A stretch of 64,000 bases of DNA from Balanoglossus misakiensis (lineage: Eukaryota > Hemichordata): contig CM082598.2 in assembly GCA_040954595.2 (NCBI GenBank), positions 5,394,001-5,458,000 on the forward strand, given 5' to 3'. The first letter of the stretch is position 1. Each line of letters starts with the position of its first letter. Of this stretch, positions 24,922 through 36,843 are shown piece by piece. The position numbers and the translations under genes were made by a program. The notes under the pieces are model-generated. The model had not been told where the DNA came from. It did not search any database and saw nothing but the letters and a program-made list of their open reading frames with translations.

Positions 24922-25072
24922 CTGTTGCCATTTGGGTAGATTCTGTTTTCCTGTAGATTCTTTGATGTTGTTGTCACCTATGAGTGCATCTGTTTCATCA
25001 GACTCTTCAATAACAGGCGACTGGGTTGCAATAAGTGGTGGGTGTCTGGATGACATCTTGACTCTTTCCACT
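24922..25072 (-). CDS. IRAG-like: Exon 21: acidic linker
   Basis: Encodes IVERVKMSSRHPPLIATQSP, then an acidic stretch EESDETDALIG and a helical end KQNLPKWQQ. Phase 2 in, phase 0 out; acceptor TTTTGTTACAG, donor CAG then GTATTA. Intron 21 (24,921-24,311) is mostly a full-length family B element. Confidence 0.78.
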
Positions 25073-25083
25073 CTGTAACAAAA

Positions 25084-25269
25084 TACAGTCAAACCCCTGT
25101 TAGTGGCCATCCCTATATATAGCGGTCACCTCTATATTGTGGCCACTTTGTTACAGTCCCTGTGCAATTCACATGTACAGTCAAACCTGTGTTAGTGGCC
25201 ACCTCTATATAGCGGTCATCTCTATATAGTGGCCACTTTGTTACAGTCCCTGTGCAATTCACATGTGTG
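25084..25269. repeat. Family D, two left halves in tandem
   Basis: Two successive ACAGTCAAACC starts; interrupted at TTAA by family C. Confidence 0.77.
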
Positions 25270-25450
25270 TTAAAAGTATACAGTCACCTCCAATTTACAT
25301 ACGCCCATATATGGTTGAAATGGCGTATTTGAGCGTTCTAAAGAACATATTTTTTCGCGTGTGCCACTTACTGAAAATCTGTGATTGGATAGATCTCAAT
25401 TTGCCATGGTAACTATAGCTAACTTTCCTTAGGTGACCGTATACCTTTAA
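25270..25450. mobile_element. Family C MITE inserted in family D
   Basis: TTAA ends; the left TTAA lies inside family D sequence; in intron 20. Confidence 0.84.
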
Positions 25451-25493
25451 TAGAACCTCTCACAAAAAGTGAATATAAGAATATCAAACTTAC

Positions 25494-26037
25494 ATTTGCT
25501 CTGCAACCACAGCCTGTTCAGGGACACCTGTTGATGGACTGTTCTCATAAGACACAAATCCTTCCTCTGTCGTCGAACTGCACTCAGTGGTATCCAAGTT
25601 GATGATTTTCTCCGATGAAGGGACAGTGTGGAAGGAATATTCACTGAAAATACTCAACTGGCTTTCTGACAGGCACACCTCTCCGGGTTTCAGTTGTCCA
25701 TCCGATGAAAGAGACAGGTAGGCACTGGAGAGAGAGGTGTCGGTACTGGATGTGCAGTCGGACTTGAGACCGTCCAGCGACTGCTGATCTTCTGGCAGAT
25801 CAGTCTGTGTGGCAGAGCTCACTTTTGTATTCTGGCAACTAGCGAGTTCGGGACAAGAGCTGTTCAGATTTGCGTTCGATGTCAGACGCCCATCATCTGG
25901 ATTCCGTAAGTCTCCGGGTGGCGTTTGCGGAAGAGGTGGAAGTATGAATCGCGACGAGGACAACGACGACGCTAATTCCAGCAGTATGTGTTTAGCCGAG
26001 TCCCTCTGGAATTCCAAATTCTCCAGTGTAAGCGCAT
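25494..26037 (-). CDS. IRAG-like: Exon 20: long Ser-rich disordered region
   Basis: About 181 residues. It starts helical (NALTLENLEFQRDSAKHILL), then becomes Ser/Thr/Pro/acidic and low in hydrophobic residues, e.g. TSLSSAYLSLSSDGQLKPGE. No fold recognised; a likely phosphorylation-rich linker. Phase 1 in, phase 2 out; acceptor TTTTATTTTCAG, donor CAAAT then GTAAGT. Intron 20 (25,493-25,073) is family C inserted at a TTAA inside family D. Confidence 0.8.
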
Positions 26038-26238
26038 CTGAAAATAAAAGAACCGTGAAAGTCGTGGTTGGTGCTGCTTGTAGCAGAACAAAAGGACATT
26101 CTGAAGACAGCGCTGTATCACAAATGTTCTTTTCAGAGCCAGACAGGGATTAGAAACCGTCTTACACTCTACTGGTCGTCCCAGGCAGAAGACTTTTGTG
26201 TAATTAATCTGTTTGTTTACTCTGCACCAATCCAAAAG

Positions 26239-26440
26239 CTTACAAACTTTTCAAACCAACTTTATATCTGTGTTTTTTATAAAAGAGGTGTCTCGTCCAT
26301 TTTCGGTGATTTGAAACATCGGACTGAAAGCTACAAACTTTTCAAACCAAGTTATTTGTATTTTTCTATATAAGAAGTGCCTCGTCCAGTTTCGGTGATT
26401 TGAAACATCGGACTGAAAGCCTACAAACTTTTCAAACCAA
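26239..26440. repeat. Tandem array, about 2.2 units of 95 bp
   Basis: Unit hallmark CTACAAACTTTTCAAACCAA and TTCGGTGATTTGAAACATCG. Confidence 0.85.
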
Positions 26441-26538
26441 CTCAATGTGGTGTAATGAAAGAACTAGAAACCCTGTTCCTTTCATTCTGAAATCACTCCA
26501 GCATAAACACAAACAGCTACAAACACACAATGACTTAC

Positions 26539-26647
26539 TCAGTAGTGACGGAGGATGTTTTGCATAGATGGCTGGAGAGAGCTGATGATCCAACTGTAAA
26601 CCATTCTTCAACTTTTCAAGATCGCTGGCATCAGAGTTGATAGCAGT
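26539..26647 (-). CDS. IRAG-like: Exon 19: linker
   Basis: Encodes TAINSDASDLEKLKNGLQLD and 16 more residues ending HPPSLL. Phase 0 in, phase 1 out; acceptor TTTGTTGCAG, donor CTGA then GTAAGT. Intron 19 (26,538-26,038) contains a tandem repeat at 26,239-26,440. Confidence 0.78.
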
Positions 26648-26799
26648 CTGCAACAAAAAATACCCAGAACAAAATCCATGTTGAATGAGAACAAAACATG
26701 TCTGTAGTGTTACCCTAACTGGTGTGCTGGCAATGCCTCCAATGTTCTGTTTGGTATAGTTACAGGTTTTTTCCACCATAAAATACTTCAAATCTATTC

Positions 26800-27070
26800 C
26801 CTATCCTCTAAAATCCTCACCATTAAGCCATATTACTTGTATTTGCATCAGTTTGTCATCTCTTGGCGACGCATACCACGATAGCTGCGTATTGTTTGTA
26901 TGGAGGCTGATTAAATCAGTGCGGCACCATTTTAATACATAGTGTTTTCAAATTGCAACATGCAGTCACAATCGGGCGTCGATGAGATGTTCATGTATAC
27001 CTTTTTACAATTTAAATTGGAAAATAAAATCATGAAAATAACGCAAAAAGTGGCAGCTCTAGAGGCTTTA
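26800..27070. repeat. Family M dispersed repeat
   Basis: Contains TTGCAACATGCAGTCACAAT and ends GTGGCAGCTCTAGAGGCTTT. Confidence 0.62.
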
Positions 27071-27074
27071 ACAA

Positions 27075-27277
27075 AGTTTATCTCAAGATAGAGCGTGGTG
27101 ACCATCCAATTTTATTCGACCAATGAATTTATTTCTACTTGACTGAGCTATGTGTAAAATTTCATGACAATATAGTAAAAGTGAGTTTATCAGTAATCTC
27201 AATGAAATCCTATGGTAAAAGACAAATTCGCACATATTTGCACAATTTACAGGTTTATGTTCTGCAAGTACATCATT
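27075..27277. repeat. Family G, right part
   Basis: Shares TATCTCAAGATAGAGCGTGG and the following 180 bp with other G copies; joined to family M on the left. Confidence 0.68.
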
Positions 27278-27501
27278 AAGTACCACCTGAAGGGCATCTG
27301 CCCATATGTACTTCATCAAAGTTGACCCGATGTCACAAAAGTCCCAAGCAGAAGAGAGTCAGGCAATATTTATTAGTTACTGAAACTGATTCAGAAGTAA
27401 GAGTTATGTATACCAGTGCCTCCTGAGATATGGCTACATGTACTAAGCAGTCTTGCGAGAAGTGTATTTAATATTGTGTGTTTCAACTGTGACTTTAGTA
27501 G

Positions 27502-27712
27502 TACTGTAAAACACTTTATTTTCGCGAGTCAAAATTTTAGCGATATCGTTAGAGGCCACTGTTTCGCGAGTATTAATTTTCGCGTTCTCTTATTTCATTC
27601 ACTGCATCGTTATCTTCAAAAAAATTTACGCGACTTTTTACTTTCACGCTATTTTGGCTCTCGCGTATTTTGCGAAAATTGATTGCTCGCGAAAATCAAG
27701 TGTTTTACAGTA
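27502..27712. mobile_element. Family A MITE
   Basis: Full-length copy with TA-flanked CTGTAAAACAC termini, inside intron 18. Confidence 0.87.
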
Positions 27713-27913
27713 TCAAGACACTACCATACTCTTTCTTTTGACAGTTCTAAATCTGATTGACAGGGGTTATTTCACATGTTGACATCATCATGAGAATGTT
27801 GTAGGTCCCTGGGGGGCGCATGATACTATGACACTGATCCTATGAGGGTACACTAGTCATCTATACTTGTCTGGCTCAAATATACTTCTGTTCACCATGC
27901 AAAAAATATGTCT

Positions 27914-28297
27914 TTTCAAATTGTACGGTTCTGTATTCTAAAAGTTCTAATGTACAGCAAATTATGAAAACCTAGCATTTTCTATTAATTATCCTTAGCA
28001 ACTGTTGTTCAGTAATTTTCAATCCTCGCAAATTTTCTAATTGTATGGTTCTGTATTCTAAAAGTTCTCACGTACATTAAATTATGAAAACCTAGCATTT
28101 TCTATTAATTTTAAAAATTATCCTTAGCAACTGTTGTTCAGTAATTTTCAATCCTCACAAATTTTCAAATTGTATGGTTCTGTATTCTAAAAGTTCTAAT
28201 GTACAGCAAATTAATTAATGAAAACCTAGCATTTTCTATATTAATTTTAAAAATTATCCTTAGCAACTGTTGTTTAGTAATTTTCAATCCTCACAAG
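27914..28297. repeat. Tandem array, three units of about 118-140 bp
   Basis: Unit hallmark GGTTCTGTATTCTAAAAGTT ... CCTTAGCAACTGTTGTT. Unit boundaries near 28,032 and 28,156. Confidence 0.87.
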
Positions 28298-28856
28298 TGA
28301 GAAAAGTTATTTTATCACACACACTGGACACAGACCATTGCATGTGATAATTGTCAACAAAGCTATGTTAGCTGTATGCGCGAACTCACATCTTTGTAAC
28401 ACAAGTCACCCATAGTACACTTACACATGACTTCTATTTATTGATTCATTAAATGGAATGTCTTACATTACATTAGGTGTCTGAACCTATTTACTCTGGC
28501 ATTTACTGCAACGTACAGACTGAATAAACAATTCAGCCTAATGATTATTTTTAGAATTAAATATGCGCAAAATGTGTGTACCCATATGTCTGGGAAAAAG
28601 TTGTTGTTTGGTTTCAAATTATTAATATATTGTAGTATGTTTTTATAAAATCAAGATAGCACACATTACCTGCACCATAACTATGCATTAATTACTGGAC
28701 GTAAAGATGATAATATCAGTTTCTTTCTGTTTGAGACATTATTACTAGTTCACCTTAACAAGTCATCAACATATCTGTGGAGCCTATCCAACCAGTAGCA
28801 TCCCTGTGGTCTTATACAGATATCAAAGTGATTTCTTATATAAACTATCAATATAC

Positions 28857-29195
28857 ACATGATGACTGACAATGAGGGCAACAGTGTATTTTGATGACCG
28901 AGGGTGCTGCTAGTCACAACTAAAACAGTCTTGTTTTCCCGAGGGCATAGCCCGAGGGAAAACAGACTGTTTTGGCGTGACTGGCAGTCCCGAGGTCATC
29001 AAAAATACACTGTTGCCCGAATATGTCAGTCATCATGTGTTTTATAACACACCAAACACGACACACACCAAATCCAGGCAACAGTACCGAAACCAATCGA
29101 ACTGATGCCCTAGGGAACAGTTCAAAATGACTAAGGTCACGTGATGACGTATTGACGAATCACGATCGAGGGTTCGCTGCATGGTGTGTTATACA
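28857..29195. mobile_element. Nested palindromic element
   Basis: Outer arms (28,857-28,915 and 28,976-29,039) are inverted copies starting at CATGATGACTGACA. The loop holds a second hairpin around GTTTTCCCGAGGGCA and its inverse. It is followed by TTTATAACACACCA, whose inverse TGGTGTGTTATA is at 29,183-29,194. Confidence 0.65.
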
Positions 29196-29280
29196 TGTAA
29201 TGTATTCTGATTAGAAAATGAATGTCACTGGTTATCTGCTGTAAACCACCAATTGTACAGCATTGACAACTGTTTCTTAC

Positions 29281-29364
29281 CTGTTTATACTCTGAGAGTT
29301 CCTTTTGTAATTTCTGAAGTTCAAAATTCACAGCCTCCTGCACTGATTGGCCTGTCACAGTACT
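29281..29364 (-). CDS. IRAG-like: Exon 18: last coiled-coil exon (84 nt)
   Basis: Encodes STVTGQSVQEAVNFELQKLQ and KELSEYKQ, 28 residues, phase 0 on both sides; acceptor TTTTGTAG, donor CAG then GTAAGA. Ends the second helical region. Confidence 0.8.
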
Positions 29365-29447
29365 CTACAAAACAAACAGATGAAAACAATATAAAATACC
29401 TACTGTGTTTCATCCAATATGGCAGCAATAGAAGGGAAATGTTCCCC

Positions 29448-29618
29448 TTAAAGGGAGAAAGTCTCTCTCGCTGCCCTTTTTGCAATTTATTATGTTTGAT
29501 ACAAGACAGTGCTTATGTTATTTTACATGTTGATATATAGTTCGACCACACACAACTTCCATCCCTAGTGCAGATATGAAAGTAAAGAACTCACCAAAAT
29601 GAATAATCAGTGTTTACT
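29448..29618. mobile_element. Family B, left half
   Basis: TTAAAGGGAGAAAG start; truncated after the central region. Confidence 0.78.
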
Positions 29619-30675
29619 GTTTAAAAATCGAGCATGAACTTACATGTACATGTCTGGTAAACATAAACGTGCTCACCCATAACTCACTTTGTTTCCAAAA
29701 CTAAGCAAAGCAGACAAAATATGGCTAGTCTTACGACCACAGGCAAACTAGATTAATTTTACTGCAGTGAGTACAACTTTTAAATCAATCACATAATGAC
29801 CAAAAAACATCAGATTAAGGGGTTCTATGGGGTCAATGCCTGGAAACTCTGTACATACTAATGGGTTAATTGAACTGTGTCCTGGATCAACCAGGCACTC
29901 TGCACTGAAAGTCAATCATGGCTGAGCGTCAACAACTTCCTTACAAATCTCTGTTTTGTGTGACAGTTAATTGTAGAGCTAAACTAAACACTGTGACACA
30001 AAAGAACACACGCAGAGATCAAGCGTACTGTGTGCTATAAACAAGACTTGTTAGAGAGAGTGTATGTTTTCCCAGGGCTTTCATGTTCACTGTGGGTCTC
30101 AAACCAGACTGATACGCTAGTGATAGTGCTACACCAGTGCTGGGCCTGGAAACCAATGTGGACACGCTAAATTGGCCATGGGCTGACTTAGTTTGGTCCT
30201 GGTAGGAAGGCGGGACCTGAGGGCCAGCATAAAATCTGGGCCGACTGAACTTCGCATATGTGGTCACGTTCACAGCAATATGTCGGCCTAGTTGATCCTT
30301 CACATGAAGTGCCACACACTGGTTATGTCTCAACGGGTCGACTGATGTGAACGGGACACACATCTTCAAATCTACATGGGCGTTACACAGGCACAAGTTT
30401 TATGCCACCCCAAAATAACCAATGAGGACGTATTACATCAGACAAGCATCGGCCCAGTTTAATACAGAGAGAGGATGGGGATTTAGGTCTGTAGTAATAT
30501 CTGGTCCGATTAAATTTGATGTCACATGTTGATGCATAACGCCAGCCTTATACCCAGTCGACAAAAGTTTTCAGTCCAGTCTTTATCAATTCCATATACC
30601 GAGAACTATACTTTCCCACCAACTTTGCCCTGGAATATTCATGACTTAAAAATTAAGGATCTTTTGAATTGAATT

Positions 30676-30697
30676 GCCCCCCCCCCCCCCCCCCCCA
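30676..30697. repeat. C homopolymer
   Basis: About 22 C in a row. Confidence 0.95.
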
Positions 30698-30784
30698 TAT
30701 TTTCTAGTGGTGTTGGTTAGCATTGGGATAAGGGTTAGCGTAAGGGCACAGCCCCTCGGGACACTGGTTAGGGTTATAACTGCA

Positions 30785-31024
30785 TTTAAAATGACAAAAG
30801 TGATTTTTTTTCGGCATCCAGTAAAAATTTTCTGAGTATGTTTATACTTTAGAACCACCAGACACGTAACATGTATCAGGCATGGTGTCTCATCAGCCTC
30901 ATGGCATTTCGTCTGCACAGTCTTTGTCTGCACCACGTTGCTGAAGTTGCCCGTCAGCTGGAAATTTGAATGCGAACATAACTTCGCCTGAGCGCGTCTG
31001 ACGTCATTTGATATCAAAGAATTG
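30785..31024. repeat. Family F
   Basis: Same order of blocks as the 19,061 copy, ending GACGTCATTTGATATCAAAG. Confidence 0.75.
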
Positions 31025-31368
31025 TACACCTGCCTAATCTGATTTGTCTGTTTGAAGAACCATCACACACATAAGACCAGACAGTAGAATTGTGACTTTG
31101 CAGACACCTCACATGACTTTGTTTGATTTAAGTATGTTAACATATCTACCACTAAGTGCACTTGTGATACATAGAACTCCGGTAAAGATAAAAGTTGTGT
31201 TTTGAAACAAATGTCTTATTTGTTGTTATGGCACCAAACTTCCACAGTCGTTAGTCAAGTGAAGGTGAAAAATCCACAACATTTGTCAACAATTTCCTAC
31301 AGAAGATGCCTCTATTAGAACACTCTATTGTGATTGCTCGTCTCTGTGAATCTCAAGTCATCGTTTTT

Positions 31369-31412
31369 CACATCATCATCTTCATCATCATCATCTTCAT
31401 CATCATCATCAT
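31369..31412. repeat. (CAT)n microsatellite
   Basis: CATCAT/CTTCAT run. Confidence 0.9.
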
Positions 31413-31431
31413 CCAAAGAGACAATGACTTA

Positions 31432-31700
31432 AATTCATCAGTCAAATAAAATCGAATGGTTACCGCACTCTATTTTGAGATAAATTTCGTTTACTTATAT
31501 GCCCATAGACAAACCATTGGTGAAAAATGTTGAGCAAGCAGTTTTCTTCAATTATCAACTAAATTCGTTGCCTTATATTTCGAAAACAAGCGCGTTGACC
31601 CCTATATTTTATTACAGATTTTCATTATACATACAAATAAGAAACCAAAAATCCATTATTAAAAGAAATGACAATACATTTTGTTTCAAGGCTGTCAACA
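31432..31700. repeat. Family G, partial, reverse
   Basis: Shares CACTCTATTTTGAGATAAA and flanks. Confidence 0.68.
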
Positions 31701-31855
31701 CATAGTGAAAAAGGCCAGGTATCAAGTCATTCATGTCATTAGACATTCTCTGTAGTCTACACTACCTTCAGGCGTCTCTTTCAAGACATTCAAATATTAA
31801 GAATCATGACATGTCAAATTTTCTAGAGAGCATGTGTAGGATAGTTATTGCTTCT

Positions 31856-31942
31856 CTCCACATGTACATTAACATTAACTGTGTCTTGTATGAAACATAT
31901 ATAATGGAAAAAGGTCAGCGAGAGAGAGACTTTGTCCCTTTA
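31856..31942. mobile_element. Family B, right end
   Basis: Right-terminal 87 bp ending GTCCCTTTAA. Confidence 0.75.
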
Positions 31943-33387
31943 AACTGTTTAAAGGGATTATAAAATCTGTATTGTGGAACTATGATTTTCATTTTGACTG
32001 ATTTTACCTTGTTCACAGTGTTGGTATTGTTATTAGACTTTCCAGGTTAATTTAGGATTATTGATAGAAAGTATAAAATGATTATATTAGTGACCACATT
32101 TCATTTTCACAATAATTTTAACAGTTCCCCCAATATGAATTTATTTTTTTCCTACATTTAAGCTTCAGTATAACATGCTATATGACTTGAAAAACCAATT
32201 GCAAAATACAGCCATTTCACTTACTTGCAACTCATCCTTGAAAACAGTTGTGTAATGAGAATCTCTTTGGTAAAAGACCTTCAAAAACCCAGCATGCATG
32301 TACCACCAGTACATCTAACACACAGAACTTAATAGGACACATAACACATAGGTATCTGTTTCAACTAGACTGAGTAGGTAAATACACCAGAATACCTGCA
32401 AATCCATTATGTAAACAACGCACATACCAACTGGATGTTTAATGATTCTATACACCCTAACCCTTGTACACATGTAGACAGCTCATTAGTTGCAGGAAAA
32501 TTCTATCAATTCTTTGATCAGATTTTGTGTTGTAAGATAATTTCATTTTAAGACAATTTTCAGTATTTGTGTTATGAGCATGGCAACTGCAATTTCTTGT
32601 TTCACTCCTTACAGCATGTTAAAATGGCTTTATTCAGCTTGTCAACATGTATTCCAACTGAATTCAAATCTGGACTTCATTTAATGTTCAACAACAACAA
32701 CAACAATGCTGACTGAGCTGAAGAAGGCTGGCTTGACAGTCTAAGACATTTGGCATTTAATAATTTGAGAACCAAATAAGATAAAACACAAACAAAACAG
32801 TAGGAAATAGCCAAAAGTTGAATTAATCCTCCATTTCGCATTCACTTTTTTACAGAGTGTGGAAAGTGGATATTTGTATCACAGTATTGCGTTAGTTTCT
32901 GCCAGAGATGAAGTTCCCTGATTCTTGAATCTATCTAAGCCATACTTTTTCCATATTTTTCCACCATTTCAAATGTTCAAGAAATAGCACGATTACTTTC
33001 TTTTTCTTGGAATGACAATAATGTAAGGTGTACATAATTAGGCAATTTTGTTTATATTTTTCCAAGCCCGTACAACCTTAGATCATGACAAGAAACAAAA
33101 CATGGTTAATAGGTGTCACATATCATAAGAATGTACAAGAATGTAATAGCATTGATACAGAAGACATTCTCATTGGTTGATACTCGTACAAACTGATACA
33201 TTATACTCCTATGAGGTTACAATAGTAAAAACACATAATTCATAATGCTTGGTGCTGCACTTTAGTATAAATTTAGTATAAATGTTGTGTACATTCAGTG
33301 TCAGATAAGCAATCATTATACAGAATTCTTAATATTGGTTTATTTATGATAGTGCATTAAGTGTAAGTTTACTTTTGTTTATGTTTA

Positions 33388-33589
33388 TATACTTTATTTT
33401 CGCGAGTTGAAATTTCCGCTATATCGAGAGTGGCCACTGTTTCGCGAGTATTAATTATCGAGTTCTCTTATTTCATTCACTGCATCGTTATCTTCAAAAA
33501 CATTTACCCGACTTTTTATTTTCACGCTATTTTGGCTCTCGCGTATTTCACGAAAATTTATTACTCGCGAAAATAGTGTTTTGCAGTAT
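33388..33589. mobile_element. Family A MITE, left terminus lost
   Basis: Begins directly at TACTTTATTTTCGCGAG without CTGTAAAAC; the right end GTGTTTTGCAGTA is intact except one base. Confidence 0.8.
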
Positions 33590-33711
33590 CCATATTTTCA
33601 CAGTTTAATACAAATACCCAAATCATCATAAATCAGTCACAATGAAAGATGTGGAAATACCAAGAACAGGAACTACAGATATTGCAATTAAATAATAGCC
33701 TAGCTGCTTTC

Positions 33712-33803
33712 CCCCCTTTCACCACTATGGTTTGACCCAACTCCATTGTTTCCTATGGTAAAAGTTGAACCTCTATATGAGGGAACTGGGGATGAAAGGG
33801 TTA
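33712..33803. repeat. Family I short hairpin repeat
   Basis: CCCTTTCACCACTATGGTTT to GGGGATGAAAGGGTT, same internal layout. Confidence 0.7.
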
Positions 33804-34339
33804 ATTTCAAATTGGTCAGGATACAGTAGAATCTCTCTGGAGAAGACACCAAAGTATTCACTAAGTGAAAGATTTAAAAAAAAATAAACATTACGCAACT
33901 GTATGTTGTTCAACATTTACATATATCTGCTTGGAGGGAGTTTCTTTATAGCTTCAAAGCAAAGTTTAAATCCACAAAACAAACTAACATGCTTCAATGA
34001 TCTGGTTAAGTGGCTCCAATCCAAGCAAGTATTAGAACACGCTCGCCTGCTTAGCACGGCTATGATTTACAGGGATATATTAATACACAAGAGATTTCCT
34101 TCGATTAAGATTGAATACTTGACATACAGGGCAGACAGATCAATCTCTAAGCACTACATGATAAGATCAGTTTCAAATCTCCTAGGAACTGCACAATTGC
34201 CTATACAGGTTAACCCCTGAGACAGCCAATTTGTCAAGAAAGTCATTCAGACAATCTGACACTTACATAACACAATGCAACAGGATAAGAAAATGCAACT
34301 CACAACTCCAAGTGACAAAGTTTTACAACGTTGGTGCGA

Positions 34340-34533
34340 TTAAAGGTATACGGTCACCTATGGAAAATGAGCTATAGTTACCATGGCAAATTGAGATCTA
34401 GCCAATCACAGATTTTCAGTGGGTGGCACATGTGAAAAAAACACCACCACCATATGTTCTTTAGAATGCACAAATACGCCATTTCAGACATATATGGACA
34501 TATGTAAATTGGAGGTGACTGTATACCTTGAAA
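34340..34533. mobile_element. Family C MITE
   Basis: Left TTAA intact; right end decayed to CCTTGAA. Confidence 0.83.
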
Positions 34534-34839
34534 AGGCCACCACTTCAACCAGAGAAGTTGTTGGTCATGTGAGTAAAGCCACCAAATCAACCCCAGCCAA
34601 AGACATGCACTATCAATTCTCAGAACAATAGTAAATGACACACTAGCCCAGTTAGACTTATTCACAGTGCAAACTCCATTCAGTCAACTTTGACTCCAAC
34701 ATTTCCAAGCGTCACAGACAGGATTTTACGTTACGCTACACGACTTCACGTTTCAGAGCAGAATGAAACAAAATCTTCCGGACAGATTGATGTGTAATTG
34801 TATGTGACTTACCCAAATTTGCAAGACAAATCGTCAGCT

Positions 34840-35210
34840 AATCCGTTATGGTAAAAAAGCGTGAGTCGTACAGTACAGCATGTCTTGCAGACATAATGAA
34901 TGAACACTGTAAACATTTTCCCACACACAAACTTCCATAAACTGTACTATTGTGAGATAGGGGTGTACAGCATCCATTGTGAGGGACAACTCTGTCAATG
35001 TACTTGCACAAAATGACAGTGTAAAACATTTGGCTTCCACAGCCTCCATACAAACAGTACACAGCTATCGTGGTATGTGTCGCCAAGAGATGACAAAATG
35101 ATGCCAATAGGGCATAATGTTGAGGTTTTTCAAGGATAGGGAATAGATTTGAAGTCATTTTTGTGGAAAAAATATGTGAAATTTGGCAGCTCTAGAGGCT
35201 TCAAGAAATC
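34840..35210. repeat. Family M, partly inverted
   Basis: Carries the inverse of the 26,820-26,920 block (CAGCCTCCATACAAACAGTA) and ends TTTGGCAGCTCTAGAGGCTT. Confidence 0.62.
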
Positions 35211-35659
35211 AATGGCTAAACAAGAACAGTTGGTCAGCTGTATATCATCTCGTCTTTACGAGCTTTGACATGACTACATTGTACATGACCTAGCCTCACA
35301 AGTTGTGACCACTCACTGAATGGGGTCACAAAATCTCGTTTTCACTGTAGGAATCTCAATATTAATGACAAGTTTCAGATCTAAGCATCTGCCATTCTTA
35401 TTTATTTCAGATTAAGCTTGACCACAAAATAACTTGACTGGGAGACTTTTGACCGTCCTAATTCAGAGAGAGAGAGGGAGATCGAGATAGCCACATTGTC
35501 CTCTTGAGAACGCTTGGATGACTACTGACTGGCTATATATATGCATCATACCATACAAGGCCAAGAGAGCGCCTGCTAGAAAGCCCATAGACACTGTAGC
35601 AGCAACAAGGAACGTCAAAGACTCAACTGTCAGAAATCACATCACGGCAGATGAACTAC

Positions 35660-35852
35660 CTTTCTCACTCTCCTGGCACGCTAGGAGTGCGAGAACAGAG
35701 TGTGAGAACAAATCGATCCCACACTCTTACCGATCCCACACTCTTATTTAATCGGAAGCTGTACCATATATGACGCGAGGATATATATTTCTCACAACTC
35801 GTGTGAGAAATGTGATGCCAGGTCCTCGGGAGTGTGGGATTCTATTAATCTG
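35660..35852. repeat. Family E, internally deleted
   Basis: Same ends as the 5,771 copy, but the middle after GTATATGACGCGAG is missing. Confidence 0.7.
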
Positions 35853-35922
35853 TCATTTCAGAGAAAACTCTGACTTGAGATGAAATTTTGATTCCCTATA
35901 GCAACACAGAGACATGTCTTAC

Positions 35923-36083
35923 CTGATTGTCTGTTTCTTGATTTTGTTTCTCATCAGGTAGCAGTTGTAGAATGTTTCCCAGTTCAGTTTTATGACTCTC
36001 TTGTAACTCCTTAGTCTTTTGTTTTTCTTTGCGCAAGTCTTGTTTAGTTTTCAGTAACTGTTCTCCAACAACTGCTGCTTTGT
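35923..36083 (-). CDS. IRAG-like: Exon 17: coiled coil with Gln/Lys-rich end
   Basis: 54 residues, starting NKAAVVGEQLLKTKQDLRKE and ending DEKQNQETDNQ; helical for the first 35 or so, then polar. Phase 1 in, phase 0 out; acceptor TTTTCATCTGTAG, donor CAG then GTAAGA. Confidence 0.83.
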
Positions 36084-36111
36084 CTACAGATGAAAAAAAA
36101 AATTAATATTA

Positions 36112-36322
36112 TACTGTAAAACAGGTTATTTTCACGACAGGAAATTTTCACGATATCGCAAGAGGCAACTGTTATGCAAGGATTTATTTTCGCATTCTCT
36201 TATTTCATTTACTGCATCGTTATCTCAGAAAAACATTTTACACAACTTTTATTTTCATGTTTTTTGGGCTTTCGCGTATTTCGCGAAAATTTATTGCTCG
36301 CGAAAATGATCCGTTTTACAGT
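36112..36322. mobile_element. Family A MITE
   Basis: Full-length GGTTATTTTC subfamily, in intron 16 about 28 bp from the exon 17 acceptor. Confidence 0.85.
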
Positions 36323-36465
36323 GTACTCCGGGGACAGATTTCAGAGGGCAAATTATCAGTCATTCAAACCAATCCACTTCTACTAAAACTACATGGGGAT
36401 TTTCATATTACAAACACTTTTGTCAACTCACAACATAGATACTTTGGTACCATTTATTTGACAAA

Positions 36466-36619
36466 ATTGTTACTCTCATAGCTTACAAACGGGATGGAAG
36501 TTGCATATGGTCGAACGTTGTTTTATTATATATCCACATGTAGAATAACACAAACAGTGTCTTGTATTGAACATAATTAATGTAAAAGGGGTAGCGAGAG
36601 AGAGACTTTGTCCCTTTAA
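36466..36619. mobile_element. Family B, right half, abutting exon 16 donor
   Basis: Right arm with terminal TTAA at 36,616-36,619; the 5 bp between it and exon 16 are the donor GTAAG. Confidence 0.82.
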
Positions 36620-36624
36620 CTTAC

Positions 36625-36665
36625 TGTAATTGTCTTGTGCAGATTCTTCACTTTCTCTCAAGGTC
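36625..36665 (-). CDS. IRAG-like: Exon 16: 41-nt micro-exon
   Basis: Encodes ETLRESEESAQDNY across its junctions. Phase 2 in, phase 1 out; it must be retained to keep frame. Acceptor TTTGTTTCAG, donor GTAAG followed immediately by the TTAA end of a family B element. Intron 16 (36,624-36,084) holds that element and a family A MITE at 36,112-36,322. Confidence 0.8.
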
Positions 36666-36843
36666 CTGAAACAAATAATCAAGATTAGTTAGATCAAACA
36701 ATTTTTAAAAATTCATCACAAGTGGGGCAATAGAATAAAATTGTAAGTAAGTAGAGTGTATAGAATAAACTGAACTCATTCATGAAATCTAAGCAATAGC
36801 TGAATAATAAAATCTGAAGTATATAGCTTCTCAAATGACTTAC

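Larger units (their letters stand above)
26648..29280 (-). other. Intron 18 (2.6 kb)
   Basis: Holds a nested hairpin element (28,857-29,195), a three-unit tandem repeat (27,914-28,297), a family A MITE (27,502-27,712), a family G remnant (27,075-27,277) and family M sequence (26,800-27,070). The stretch 28,300-28,850 shows nothing recognisable. Confidence 0.6.
29365..35922 (-). other. Intron 17 (6.6 kb)
   Basis: Holds family E (35,660-35,852), family M (34,840-35,210), family C (34,340-34,533), family I (33,712-33,803), family A lacking one terminus (33,388-33,589), partial family B (31,856-31,942 and 29,448-29,618), family G (31,432-31,700), a CAT run (31,369-31,412), family F (30,785-31,024) and a C run (30,676-30,697). 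The parts 31,945-33,385 and 29,620-30,600 show nothing I can name. Exons 17 and 18 join in phase 0. Confidence 0.6.

Noticed and set aside
25073-25110. ATG-type start and frame extension at the right side of exon 21
   Set aside because: That stretch is family D sequence; the acceptor at 25,073 joins exon 20 in phase.
30019-30396. 125-codon minus frame in intron 17
   Set aside because: No acceptor/donor pair gives a phase-compatible exon between exons 17 and 18; not recognisable.
33903-34220. 105-codon plus frame
   Set aside because: No family recognised and no splice context; treated as chance, though an old mobile-element fragment cannot be excluded.
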